Part shown: piece after piece, positions 23,117-35,071 of the stretch
Layout of the letters: each line of letters begins with the position of its first letter
Position numbering within the stretch: position 1 is the first letter of the stretch
The notes under the pieces: generated by a model
The model's database searches: none
What the model saw: only the letters and a program-made list of their open reading frames with translations
Told to the model about the DNA's origin: nothing
NCBI GenBank assembly: GCA_047967505.1
Contig: CM106541.1
Length of the DNA stretch: 64,000 bases
Direction: 5' to 3' (one strand)
Source of the DNA: Dipteris shenzhenensis
Taxonomy: Eukaryota; Polypodiophyta; Polypodiopsida; Gleicheniales
Program-made: the position numbers and the translations under genes

Positions 23117-25672
23117 CTAGATAAGCACCTGGTTTGAGCCATCACCTACCCGAATGGCCTTCTTGGATCGGGTTAGGGGGTGTGGAGGGATCTCAAGGCT
23201 AGGCAAAAGGGACCCTTTATCCTTCCTTGCCAGCTTCCTCATTGCCTTACCTAATGCCCTAGTTTGCATCCTCGTGATGACTGGTAGGGGCACTGCAGCC
23301 ACCTGGCCTTGTTCGATGCTAAGCAAATTGAGGCTGGTACTCTTTGGCAAGATGATTGGGGTTGTCGGTCTCCTCATGGGATAGTCTTGGAAGAGATGCT
23401 CGGTCCCACACCACACACACAAAGGTGTGGGGTTGGTCGTGGTTGGAGCAGTAGGGGTACGATCCCTATATGGACAGTCCTTCAAGAAATGTGGCCCTTG
23501 GCATTTGAAGCAAGACACCAGAGGGTTTGAAGTACCTTGGTAGGGGCATTCACTTGCTCTATGGGAGCCCTGGCAGGTGTAACATTGGAGCGGGGGTCTT
23601 CGAGCGATTGAGTTTAGGTCTCTTGCCCTTGCATTCACAAGAGCAGTCTGGAATAGGGGGACCAGTTGATCCTCTGGCAAGAGGTAGTGGATCAGGGTGC
23701 CACTCCCCTCCTCGTAGGGGTAGTAATCATGAGGTCCATGATCTGGATCCGTCTCCTCCCAGTCATTGGGCACTTCCTCTACCAACACCTAATTGACTAG
23801 GGTTATACGAGGTAGTGGGGGTTGTGGGCCCAATATGGGTGGTGGTAATGGACCTAGCTGAGGTCTGTACTGGCTAGAATTGACCACAGGAGCACCCTGT
23901 GTGACAAGGGGGTTAGGCAGGGCCGTTAGAGCTAATGGGGGTCTCATTTAATACATGGGTTGGGGAAGGGACCTCAAAAATTGACATTGGGAGGTATCAT
24001 GGTTTCCCCACCTACTATCGCAGTGTGCGTAGTAGAGTGCCGGCCTTGCCCTTAGGTGCAGGCACTTATTGGAGGGGTGGTTGCCGTTGCATACCCCACA
24101 CCAAACATTTTCTCTCCATGGAAACAAGTGGGGATTGCTCAACGCCTCCTTGGAGGTTCCTATCCTCCACTGCTGGCCTAGGTGATCTAGCAGATTGGAG
24201 GCCAACTCACTCATATCCAAGCCCTTGGGCTCATTGGTCTCCTTCTTGATCATTTCTACATTTGAAGACCTAACTGATGGAGCTAATTTTGAGGGATTCG
24301 GGGTTTTATCCGAATTCGCCTTGTCCAGCATGTTGTCACATATATGGATGGCCACCTTGCTGCATAGATCGAAGGAAGTAGGATTCATCACCATGAGGTG
24401 GTCGTGCAGCTTCGGGTCTGCCAATCCGATGAGGAAGTGGGGCAACATTTGTTCGTTGCTCATCTGCTCATACGGTTCACAGCGAGCAATGAGGTGCTTG
24501 ATCCTGGCAATGTAATCCCTTAGGGATTCCTTATCATTCTGCTTTACCCCATACAATTGATTAATTGGGCTCCATTTATGGCCGCGGGGGGCGAACCCCA
24601 CAATGAAGGCCTTTCATCTCCTAGTTGATTTTCTCTTCTAGGGAGAGAGCCCTATACCATTGGCCTGCTTTGCCATCCAAGATGAGACCAAATGCATTGG
24701 CCATCTCTAGGTCTCTGGGAGCACCAAAAGCTTCGCAAATTTGCTCAAATCGCTCCACGTGGGAGCCGATTCTCCTTCTCCAAGGAACTTAGTCATTAAC
24801 TTGGAGATTGCTATGGGTCGGCTCCTCTAGGGATTTGCAATCCCTGTGGGAAACACTGGGGTGGGTGGAGGTGGTGTGGCCCCCCTTCCTACGGAATTCA
24901 CCAAGATGCACATTGCCTCATCAGTTAACACTGTTTGAGCGACTGGCAAGGGTGGTGTTGTTGTGGGCATGATAGGACGCAAGGCTGGCCTTAAGCCCGC
25001 AGCCTGGGTGGTGGTATCCACGTAGTTGTTGGTACTGGCATTGGAACGGATGTGCCAAGGCCTACATTCATCGGTGCAACAGGTATGGATAGAAAGGGAT
25101 GTACTCCCGGCAGAGATGGGTCTTGGGGCATGGGAATGTTAGTTGCATGCAATGGGCGATAAGCTGGAAATTGTGGTGCCCCATAGTTGATGAAGGTTGG
25201 TGGCACCTGGACTATGGGGTTTTCATATGGCGTCCCTCCTTGGAAGTTCCTCGCATCCCCTCGACTGGGGTCTTGCCTTTTGAATTCCCTCATCCATGGA
25301 TCTTCATCATCCATGTGTTCCCATTGGGGAGGTCTCACACAAGCAGAGGGTCCTGGGTCTATGAAGGTGTTTCCCATCCCGGTTTGTGGTTTGGGAGTTG
25401 GATGCTGCTGACCTTCCCTTCCTGCAAACATGCCGGCGAAGGGGTTCTACATGTCTATCGACTCTTTTCGGTGGCCTAGACGTCCGAACATGTTGGAGAA
25501 TGTGCCTCTTAGCCTGGATGCAACCGAAGGTGCAGGAGAGTTGGGAGAGGCCACACTAGTGAATGGGGCTTCAGAGGCCCTTAGACATGAGGGGTCTTGC
25601 ATTACTTCCTCTAAGCTCTCCATCTCATCGAAGCTAGATAGATCTTCCTGTCAGGGGCCTATTAACGAGTAG
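23117..25672 (-). pseudogene. Gypsy gag with zinc knuckles, broken
   Basis: From about 25672 on the minus strand: an acidic start (DEMESLEEVMQDP), a TAG at 25447-25449, proline-rich sequence to 24830, then the retrotransposon gag core at 24601-23948. The core includes NQLYGVKQNDKESLRDYIAR and CEPYEQMSNEQMLPHFLIGL. CX2C-type knuckles follow: CYTCQGSHRASECP and CFKCQGPHFLKDCP (both CX2CX4HX4C), with a third CVWCGTEHLFQDYP in which the last Cys is Tyr. The product would be the capsid/nucleocapsid precursor. Several stops between 25020 and 24600 make it non-functional. Confidence 0.8.
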
Positions 25673-25861
25673 GGGCTAGGAATTGAGCTTTTAGATTCCC
25701 AGCTAGGGCGAAGGGTGGGTTGAGCATAGATCAAAGCATTATCTTTCGGTACATGATCCTTGGGCAAAATTCTCCCAGACCTCAAGTGCATGTGGGAGAC
25801 CTCTACCTAGGCACACTCAGGCTGAATTGAGGTTCTGTAAATTTTTTAATTCTTGGGCTAC

Positions 25862-26700
25862 ATTAGAGGTATCCCAACGGTCGTGGGGATAACTCTATGG
25901 TGATGGTTGGAGGGATAGGGTATCACACCGAATGGCAGGATACTGGTATAGCGACGGGCGATGGGATGATTATAGTGATGGGCGACGGAGTGAGCGAAAC
26001 GTGATGGGCGATGGAGTAGATGTATCGCGCCGATTGGTGGAATAAGTCTTGCCACATGCTCGATGGGATAAGGCGCAAGTGGTATCCCTATGGGCGTAGG
26101 GATAAGGTTAAGACAACAGACGACGGGATAAAGGGTCGGTGGGATAATGATCAACGCGTCGATTAGCGGGATAAAGGGTCAACGGGATAATGATCAATGC
26201 ATCGGTCGGCGGTATAGTTATAGTGACAGGAGTAGAGATAAAAAATAGCAACGGGAAGCGTGAAAGACGTAACACAACGAATGGCAGAATAATTATAGCG
26301 ATAGGCAATGGAGTAAAAATAGCAACGAGCGATGAAATAATTTTAGCGACAGGCGACATGATAGGCGTAACATGATGAACAACAAAATACGGATATCACC
26401 ACGGGCGTGGGGGTAAGGTATCACACCAAACGGCAGGATAGCGATCGGCAAAATAATGAGATAGTGATGGTCGGCGGGATTGCTCTAACGCCACGGGTTA
26501 ACTGTTGTCAGGTCGGTGAGATAGCTAACTTTGACATGCATTTAATCAAGGCGAAGGGTTAGGCTGTGGTCAAATGTTAGGTCAGCGGGATACGGCTATC
26601 ATGTCAGGTCAATGTGGTTTGATCGACGGGATACTGCTAACGCACCAGTCGACGGGATAGCTCTATGGCGTCGACTCGTGGGGATAGTGAAACACTACGT
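25862..26700. repeat. Long degenerate GRCGGGATA repeat array
   Basis: More than 20 variants of CGACGGGATA or GGCGGGATA (TATCCCGTCG on the element's strand) are spaced about 25-45 bases apart. On the minus strand the array lies between the gypsy primer binding site and gag, in the 5' leader. Confidence 0.75.
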
Positions 26701-27182
26701 CACCGACTGGTTTTTTGGGATTTTTGGGGGATTTTGAGTTTCTATTTTGGTTTTGTTATGCTATGGGGGTGCTACACTACCTAGTCTACCTACACAATTA
26801 AAGAAAAATACTTTTTGCAAGCCAAAATGCAAGATTTCTTGAGGGGTGAGTTCTAGAACACAAAACAACTTCAAAATTCAGCAAGAATCATCATTTTTGT
26901 TGTTTTTTTATGTGTTTGGACATCACACACTCCTTAGCAATCTCACAAACTAAGTTTCTATCAACTCAAAACACTAAAAAGCATCAAAAACAAGCTTCAA
27001 AACCTCCAAAATGACTTTCTAACACAAAATGATAGCTTTCCTACTTTTCTGTCCACAACTCTCACTTCTTCACTCTTTCTTTTCCTACAACTCCACTAAC
27101 AAAGCTCCAAGTTAAGCTTGAAGCCTTGTGCAATGGATAGATAACGAAGGAAGACAAGTGCAATGCAAAAGCATACCTTTTA
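26701..27182 (-). other. Gypsy 5' leader next to the primer binding site
   Basis: Non-coding. Bases 27100-27180 match, in reverse complement, the sequence following the other gypsy LTR at 56970-57060, which shows it is element DNA. Confidence 0.6.
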
Positions 27183-27200
27183 TCCCCAGCAGCGATGCCA
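27183..27200 (-). other. Gypsy primer binding site
   Basis: On the minus strand TGGCATCGCTGCTGGGGA, a slightly altered form of the TGGCGCCG...GGGGA site typical of plant gypsy elements. It lies a few bases from the LTR end. Confidence 0.8.
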
Positions 27201-27204
27201 AAAA

Positions 27205-27712
27205 TGTGTGGGTCTCAGTGGTGACTCACGTGTTGTGGGGATGTTGAAGAGATGCCGATGGAGCCTCCAATCCAAGCTACTCCTTGTGAGAGCAATGCAA
27301 AGCATGAGCCGTCCGCAAGTGTCACATGTGTTTTCACGAGAGAAAGAGAGAAGGGGGAGAGGGAAGAAGAGAGCAGAGAAGGAGGGAGAAGGAGAAGGGA
27401 AGAGAAGAGTGAAGGGGGATGGAGTGGCAAACACAAGGGCACTACAATGGAAACAAGGGAACACCCAAAACACTCTCTTGGAAGAGAAGAGGGAGCTTCC
27501 ATTCAAACTTGTGCAAACAACAATGAAGACCAAAGTCAACACTTTGGCCCTTTATACATGTCACCTTTTGAAGGGAGGGCCAACCCTTTTCCTTTTAGCA
27601 CTCTCCTTCTCTTTACAACCAAAGGCTCTTGGCCCCGTAGGGTGCCAAGGCATATTGCTATTCTTTCCATCTCTCCCTACTAGCGGCAATAGCGCGTGTT
27701 AACCATATTAGA
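27205..27712 (-). repeat. Gypsy 5' LTR (copy A)
   Basis: Reverse-complement match to 56379-56944 over most of its length. Shared features are the TATA box (TATAAA, minus strand, about 27551-27556), a C/T-rich tract, CAAGGAGTAGCTTGGA.TGGA and the GAGACCCA end. The outer border near 27712 is approximate because the outermost bases diverge. No matching 3' LTR is seen at lower coordinates. Confidence 0.8.
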
Positions 27713-29057
27713 GCGCTTGGGACAAGCTTGGCATTAGGAGGTGTTTTTAACCAGCTCCCAAATAGCGCTTGTGTTAGCCTCACACCTCCAAGGCTTAAGC
27801 GATTTGGGGCTCAAACTTCCTGACCACCCTCACACCTTAAGTCATTTGGGGTTCGAACCCCGTGAACGAGGCTCAAAACCTGGAGTGGCGAGGCTTAACT
27901 TCCACGAGACACTTCCCTAAGCTTGTCCTATACTCTTTCCATGGCCATTTTCGTTGACATAGATCTGAAATGTGCACGTTTCCTGCAATCGTTGGCCTTG
28001 GGGTGTTAGCTAGAACCTACAATTTGTGCACGTTGTCTGGACGCTTTGGCCTCAGGATATTTGGGGATCAAACTCCCTGAGTTTGAGCTGTACTTCTTCC
28101 ATGTGCACGTTGCCTGCAATCATTGGCCTTGGGGTATTTGGGGATCAAACTCCTTGAGCCTTTCCATTGAAGTAGATCATGAAGCCTAATCTCCTCTAAT
28201 CACTGATTACCCTGCATTCGGTGACTTTACTCTGTGGATGCTAACAATGTGTGAAGACCTCTCACAAAACTTGTGCTTTCTGTCTCCATGGGCTAGATAG
28301 AGAGATCCTTCTTGCTGCCTTACATTGATGAAGCGAAATGAAAACGCTAAAGCGAAATGAAAACAATAACAAGGAAACCAAAGCAAAGCGCAATCGAAGT
28401 GGCTCAAGAGCCACGTTTAAGTTCATGCTTCATCCTCCACAAAGGCCACCAAAACCACACAACGCCGAACACCATACAGCTTGTATGCCCCAAATTTTAG
28501 AAACCCCAGCAATATGCCGAGGTAGAGGAATCTTGGATGCCCCAAACTCCTCAAACATCGCCACGAAAACCCGCCAAGCCAAGCGCGCCAGATGAACACT
28601 TTGCATATTTGCCCTCTTGCAAAACACCAAGCCAAACGCACTGGACATTCGCCCTCCAAACAGCACATGCAGTAGGCACAACATACACTTCCCACGCACT
28701 CCCATGGAGAGAGCTACTCCCAATGCCACGAATAAAAAATAACAAAAAATTTTGATTTTGAAAGCGTATCCTAAGGCCTACCCATTGGGGGCAGGCCAAA
28801 AAAGAAGGAAGAGTGCTAATAGAAATCTTTAACTTCTAAGCTTTTTGTAGTATTGTTAGGAAAGATGTTTTCTGTGAGTCTTAGTCTCGCTCACTCTTTT
28901 GCTTCTTGACTCGATGACGATCAACATGTGTATAGAAGGCGGCAGAGATCCCTCTCATACTTTTGAGGTGCATGGAGCGGTGTTTTCTCGTACCGGGGAT
29001 AATCCATCCTTCTGTTTAGCACCTCATTTGCGTAGCCAATCTAGCCCTCTCTTTCCC
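27713..29057. other. Upstream region of PPR gene 1, with a three-copy repeat
   Basis: Bases 27970-28170 hold three diverged copies of TGTGCACGTT..CTGCAATC.TTGGCC with CTTGGGGTATTTGGGG. A direct repeat of AAGCGAAATGAAAAC lies at 28330-28370. The last ~60 bases before 29058 resemble the upstream flank of PPR gene 2. No other gene is supported. Confidence 0.45.
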
Positions 29058-31606
29058 ATGGCTTCCTCCCAGGACATCGGCGTAGTGGTGGAGGAGTTTT
29101 CGCGTTCAGGTACTGCTCTAATTTTGCAAATTTTCCATGGATAATTTAGTTCAAACCAATTGCTTCCTTTTCCTTGTGCTTCGCAGGTAGTTCAGGGACC
29201 GAGCGCTTATGGAAGAAGTACTTCACGGATCCCTCCCGGTGGTGGGACAATCGAGAGAGCAAAGTAAGCGTGCCACGAATCTAAAGTGAATGATTTGCAA
29301 CTGGTAAATCCGTAAATTGCCTAGACTGACGAGCCTCTTGTGAATCTTAACAATAGAAAAGCCCAAGCTGTCCAGACTTCAAGCATAAGATTACCAAGGA
29401 GTCACTATGGATAGACGGCTGGAACAATCCAGGTTGGGTTAAAACCATGCTAGAGGGAAAACCCCACATATCCACAGGTCAGGCCCAAGACCGTGAGGAG
29501 TGTGCCAGGGCTGGAGTAATGGTCAGTGCATCTAAATCACAAGAACTGCACGAGAAGAGTGACTGGGAAGCGCTTGGCTTAGAGGAGGCACTCACGTCTA
29601 TGGAACAGATGCCCCAGCCCCCTTCAGCTCAGCACCTTACATGCATCTTGCGTAAGTGCAGAAGGAAGAAAGATTTATCTTATAGCAAGCGCTTATATGC
29701 GTATCTGTGCAAACATGGGCTGGAAGATCATAAATCGCTTGGGAACTACGTCGTCCCAATGTTGGTGGAAGTTGGAAGCATGTCGGATGCTCAGCAGGTT
29801 TTTAACAAATTGGTTCATCCAAACGAGTTTTCTTGGAGTTCTCTCATATGGGGTTATATTGAATTTGGGGATTCAAAACATGCCCTCAACCTCTACCAGA
29901 AAATGCAAGAGGCTTTTGTATACCCTAGCAAGTATACCTTTGTCACTGTATTGAAGGCCTGTGCTAGGCTTAAAGATGCAGAAATTGGTCGACAAATTCA
30001 TGCCGAGATAGCCAGAAAGGGACTGGAAACAGACCTCTTTGTTGGAAACATCTTGGTGGATATGTATGCCAAATGTGGCTCCCTTATGGAAGCACAGGCA
30101 GCCTTCGACAAGCTGCCAGTTCGGGATGAGGTCTCATGGAATGCAATGATTGCAGGATATGCCCAGCATGGGCTTGGTGAGGAAGCACTGAACTGTCTCG
30201 AACAGATGCAACTGGAGGGTCTCTCTCCAGATGCTGTCACATTTGTTTGCGTCTTGAAAGCTTGTGGGAGCATAGAAGTGAAAGACAAGGGCCAAGAAAT
30301 ACACACCGAGATAGCCAGAAAGGGGCTGGAAAATGATCTTGTTCTTGGCAACACCTTAGTGGATATGTATGCCAAATGTGGCTCGCTTGCAGAAGCACGG
30401 GAAGTGGTTGACAAGCTGCCCGTCCGAGATGAGTTCTCGTGGACTGCACTGATAGCAGGGTATGCTGAGCAGGGGCTTGGTGAGGAAGCGCTGAAGTGTC
30501 TAAAACAGATGCGACTGGAGGGTCTCTCTCCAAATGCTGTCACATTTGTTTGCAGCTTGAAGGGTTGTGGCACTATAGGAGCAATAGATGAGGGCCGAGA
30601 AATGCATGCCGAGATTGCTAGAAAGGGGCTGGAAAGACATCTTGCTCTTGGCAGCACCTTGGTGGATATGTATGCAAAATGTGTGTCGTTTGTGGAAGCA
30701 CGGGAAGCATTTGACAAGCTGCCAGTTCGAGATGAGGTCTCATGGACTGCACTGATAGGAGGGTATGCCGAGCAGGGGCTCGGTGAGGAAGCGCTGAACT
30801 GCCTTGAACAGATGCAACTGGAGGGTCTGTGTCCAAATGCTGTCACATTTGTTTGCAGCTTAAAAGCTTGTGGCAGCATAGGAGTGATAGACAAGGGCCG
30901 AGAGGTGCATGCCGAGATAGCCAGAAAGGGGCTGGAAAGAGGTCTTCCTGTTGGCAATACCTTGGTTGATATGTACGCCAAATGCGGCTCGCTTGTAGAA
31001 ACACGAGAATCGTTTGACAAGCTGCCAGTTCGAGACGAGGTCTCATGGACTGCACTGATCACAGGATATGCCCAGCATGGAGAAAGCAAAATGGTTTTCG
31101 ATATGCTTGAGAAAATGAGAGGAGACGAGATAAAGCCAAATGCGGTCACTTTCTCTATTGTCCTTACAGTGTGCAGTCACATGGGTCTAGTGGATATGGG
31201 CCAAAATTACTTTGAGGCCATGAGCAGAGACTACAGTATCACTCCAACTATTGAGCACTATAGTGCCATGGTTGATCTCTTTGGCCGTGCGGGCAAAATA
31301 GACGAGGCGATAGCGATGGTGAAAAAGATGCCTTTCCATCCTGATCTTGTGATGTGGCAGGCAGTATTGGGTGCTTGTCGAAAGTGGGGTAATGTCGAGC
31401 TTGGAACATTGGCCTTTGAACATGCAGTGCAATTGGATGAAAAGGATGCTGCTTCTTATGTCTTGATGTCGAACATCTATGTGGATGCTCATATGCAGGA
31501 GGAAGAAAAAAAGGTCGAGGCAATGAGAGTGGAAAAGCAGGCATGGAAGAAGCCAGGACAGAGTTGGTGGACTGACACTAGGGGGTTATGCAATCATCTT
31601 TCGTAG
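29058..31606 (+). CDS. PPR protein, PLS class E type, with N-terminal OSB-type PDF motif
   Basis: Spliced from 29058-29109, 29187-29263 and 29357-31606 (792 aa). Both introns (77 and 93 bp) are GT...AG, and phases 1 and 0 keep the frame. Residues 25-72 form a PDF motif as in organellar single-stranded DNA-binding (OSB) proteins: LWKKYFTDPSRWWDNR, then CPDFKHK, then LWIDGWNNPGWV. About 15 PPR motifs follow. Four consecutive P-L-S triplets of 101 aa are encoded by exact 303-bp modules. An E-type end (MPFHPDLVMWQAVLGACRK, then YVLMSNIY) ends near KPGQSWW with no DYW domain. PPR proteins of this class bind organellar RNA and direct C-to-U editing, with the deaminase supplied in trans when DYW is absent (family knowledge). 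Organelle targeting is expected but the first residues are not a clear transit peptide. The ATG at 29058 is chosen because paralogue 2 has the same MASxQ start and intron. Confidence 0.83.
29755..31090 (+). repeat. 303-bp PPR modules, four copies
   Basis: GGATATGTATGCCAAATG (or close variants) recurs at 30058, 30361, 30664 and 30967, exactly 303 bases apart. Each unit encodes one S-P-L set of PPR motifs and the units are nearly identical at nucleotide level. Confidence 0.95.
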
Positions 31607-32687
31607 GAGATACAAGGGGTTTCCAAAGCAAAAATATGCATGCAAAGCTAAATCATCTTTCCCTCGAAATGGGGGAGGAACTGTATGTCCCAGATTTGCA
31701 TTGTGTGTCATGAGACATATCTGTTGATGCAAAGAAAGATGGGTTATGTGGGCACAGTGATCAATACACCCAAAGGGGACACCCATACATCTTGTCAATA
31801 ATCTCTGGGTTTGTAATGAGCTAGAGCAGCGAACTATTCTTGTCAGAGTTGCAAAACTTCATTCATTTCTTCAATGAAGGGAAGTAGCTGCCTTTCCAAG
31901 ATGGTGAATCTTCAGCTAAAAACATGGTGGTGTGAATATTGAATCCGGAGTTTCTGAAACAAGCCTGTTTGCTAAGCCAAGTGCCCACTCCAATGCATCT
32001 ATGCTAATCCAAAGCAAGGGAGCCCAGAATTGCATTGTGTCTGTTGATGAAAAGAAAGATGAGTTATGTGGGCACAGTGAGAAGCTGACTATCACAGAAT
32101 CAATACACCCAAATGGGACACCCTTACATGTTGTCAAGAATATCCAGGTTTGTAATGAGCTAGAGCAGCGAACCATTCTTGTTAGAGTTGCAAGCTTATT
32201 CATTTCTTCAATGAAGGGAAGTAGCTGCCTTTCCAAGGTGGTGAATCTGCTGCTAAAAACATGGTGGTGTGAATATTGAATCTGGAGTTTCTGAAACAAG
32301 CCTGTTTGCTCAGCCAAGTGCCCACTCCAATGCCTCCATGGTAGTCCAAAGAGAGGGAATGTGTGTGAACTACCTTCGTGCTTGTCAACACTTAAGAGGG
32401 CCCACAGAGGACTACACGGTTAAAGTCCAAATAAATGACCCTTACTATTCGCAAGATGCTATTCATTTTGCTCGGATCTATGATGACTTTATTTTGGCAA
32501 GAAAAAGTGCATAGCAAAGGTCCGCTTTCTGTATTCAACTACGAAGGAAAATGACATCATAGGCATGAGCATCTCAAAAGGAAAATTCAAGAAACCCAAA
32601 GAAACTTGAGGTCATTGAAGTCAAAATCTTTTTTAAGTCTCAAAAATAGACTTGGTCCAAGCGGATGGGCAAGGTCCATAGAGTGGT
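31607..32687. repeat. 337-bp tandem duplication downstream of PPR gene 1
   Basis: AACATGGTGGTGTGAATATT recurs at 31921 and 32258, with matching flanks (GAGCTAGAGCAGCGAAC..., AAGCCAAGTGCCCACTCC). The two copies cover about 31690-32000 and 32027-32340. A short open frame at 32269-32514 follows; I do not recognise it and doubt it is a gene. Confidence 0.75.
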
Positions 32688-34241
32688 AAAAGTGTTGGAA
32701 AGGTCACCTCCCCATCTGTAAGCCCCCAAATGAGGAGAGTGTGGGGAAGGGAGACCTAGGGCAGAAGATGCCCAGAGAAGAGAAAGGGAGAGGGACTGCC
32801 ACATGGGCAGCACCTCACACAAAGCAAGAAGGGTACCTGGCAAGTCGTGGAGCTCCTGATGTATGGGGCAGACACGTGGACATCAGGGACCTGCAGCAGC
32901 CTGATTGCATAGGGATTTCCAGCAAGGACAGACGGCGCTTCAGTACGGAGAAGGTACGGGATGCATACGTGGCTGTACGGGGCTGGTATAGACCTGGCAG
33001 GAGGCAAGGATGCTGCAGCAGAGAGGCGCAACCATGGTGCTGCAAACAGGGCAGGCTGGAGCCTGCAGGAAGGCCCGCAATAGGGCGCATATGGCCTGGG
33101 CCAGTGGCGCAGTGCCACGTGGCAAGGCATGTACAGATGGGCCTGCAAGTGGGCAGATCAGAGTGGCGCAGCAGAGGCGGGACAGAACTGAACATGGGTC
33201 GGCCAGGAGAGAGGCTGGTTGGGCTGCTTTGAGGCAGCCAACCAGGCCTTATATAGGGCTGACCTAGGGGCTGGGCCCTTGCCTTAATTGGAGGGCCAAA
33301 GGTCCTAGAAGTTTGGGCCAGAGGGACCCGGTTTTAGAGCCCTTAAAGGGCTGGACCAGCAGCAGACTGGTCGGCCAGTCTGGTCAGCCAGTATGAGGCA
33401 GGCTGGTCGGTTTTTCCAGCCCCCTTGGGGGGCCTTTAAAAAGAGAGACCTCAGGCCTCATTTCACATCCAGCTTCCAGCAGATCCAGGGCAGAAAGGAG
33501 CAGCAGGCAGCCACCCTCTGGACCTACATTCAGGAGGATAGAGAGGTGCTTGAAGGGCTGCAGACTTAGCCAGGAAAGGGCTGGGACCTTGGCTGTCATC
33601 TAGGGCAGCAAGGTGCTGAGATCACTATACCTTCTGGAGCAGCCATTCACAAGCAGGTTGGAGCAGTGGAACAGTTATCTTGGAGCCTACATTCAGGAGG
33701 ACCAAGGGGACCTGTGTGCTGCAGACAAAGCTTGGTAGGGGCTGCCCACCTAGGCTGATTCACAGGCAGTAAGGTGGAGAAGAACACACTGGACGGAAAG
33801 TATACGGAAGCTCAAGGTGGATCACGCGGACTCGAGTCTAGAGATAGCCAGCAGATAGGAGGTGGACTTTGTGGTAAGATCAGAGGACCACACCATTGGT
33901 GGGACTCTGGATCTGTCTCTCTTGTATTGTGTCCATAGTTGTGGAGATAGCTAGCAGATAGGAGGAGGACTTTGTGGTAAGATCAGAGGACCACACCATT
34001 GGTGGGACTCTGGATCTGTCTCTCTTGTATTGTGTCCATAGTTGTGGACGGAAATATATATTTTGGTGGTTTCTCTATTTGGTTGGTTCATTGTCTATTG
34101 ATGAGTTTGCACACCTATTGTATGTACATAAGTAAAGAAGTCTGTGATTCCACACCCACACCGCACACTGTGTGAGCTCCTGGGCATTACTATAAGTCTT
34201 CCGTTGCGTGCACCCTCTGTTGGGTATTTTCTAACAAAAAG
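32688..34241 (+). mobile_element. Solo LTR with AAAAG target-site duplication
   Basis: The repeat runs from TGTTGGAAAGG (32693) to TATTTTCTAACA (34236), with inverted TGTTRGAAA ends. It is flanked by a perfect 5-bp duplication AAAAG at 32688-32692 and 34237-34241. A TATA box (TTATATAG) lies near 33249-33256, so U3 is about 560 bp. No primer binding site or coding sequence adjoins, so an internal region was lost by LTR-LTR recombination. Superfamily is undetermined. Confidence 0.85.
33842..34045 (+). repeat. 102-bp tandem duplication inside the solo LTR
   Basis: GAGATAGCCAGCAGATAGGA and its copy start at 33842 and 33944 and are almost identical through TTGTGTCCATAGTTGTGGA. Confidence 0.9.
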
Positions 34242-35071
34242 TGTCTTGGAAAAAATAAAGAGGACACATGGATCTCTCCAGGCGAGAGTAGCCACACGTG
34301 TCAAATCCATTTTAACATGAAAAAGTACGACACAAACTTTAGAATTCCCCAAAATTGATATAAAAGCCTTGCAGTTATTATCGGTTCACGTTCTTGGTTT
34401 GATGGATCGGAAAGGGGATCTAAGGAAACATAGAAGGATTCTATTAAATATATTCTATGAAATGAAAACAAAAAAAAAATCATTATATTCGTGGTTAGAT
34501 CCAAGCAAGCATCCACGATGCTGAGAGAGAAGCCCCAATTGCTCATTTGCTTAGAGCTTCTTATTGACCGATGACTAACATTGCTTACACCTAGCTTCTA
34601 GCTTTCTAGGTCCTCTTCCTAGGGTCCATATCTATTTACCATTGGCAAAGTTGATAAAAGAGTTACAAATAAAACATATTTCTAGAAACTCCCTGCAAAT
34701 GTGCACTTCTATTTGCCTCTAAAGTGAATGTTTAGACTTCATGAAATTGATGTGGCTTTCCTTTTGGATCAAACCTCTCACAAAAAATAAGCACGAAATG
34801 TACACTCAAAATCCAATAAGGAACACCGTTGGAAATTGAGCTATGATACCATAATAGAACGATATTTGAGAGCCCCCCATGCTCCCTCCCCCCCCCACCC
34901 CACCCAACCCCCCTCCCCCCACACACACACACACACACAGAGAGAGTGAGGATAAGATTTGATAGGACAATGGACCCCCCCACACACAAAATGAGGATAA
35001 GGTGGGAGAGAGATCCCACAATGTAGAAGTACAACCTTAGTTCTTTGCAAAACACATTTTCAGTACAAGAG
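34242..35071. other. Non-coding with C-rich and (AC)n tract
   Basis: Bases 34885-34945 hold CCCCC/CACCC runs then an AC microsatellite and a short GA run. No gene is supported. Confidence 0.6.

Noticed and set aside
27163-27702. Long plus- and minus-strand frames over 27.2-27.7 kb
   Set aside because: They lie within the gypsy LTR and come from its purine/pyrimidine-rich tract. The same applies to 56410-56991.
29998-31149. Long antisense open frame (383 codons) over PPR gene 1
   Set aside because: It mirrors the 303-bp repeats of the sense gene; its serine/cysteine-rich repeating translation is a shadow. The plus-strand frames at 50154-52925 over gene 2 are rejected for the same reason.
32741-33267. 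Overlapping frames of 60-163 codons on both strands at 32.7-33.3 kb
   Set aside because: They fall in the GC-rich U3 of the solo LTR and have no recognisable protein features.
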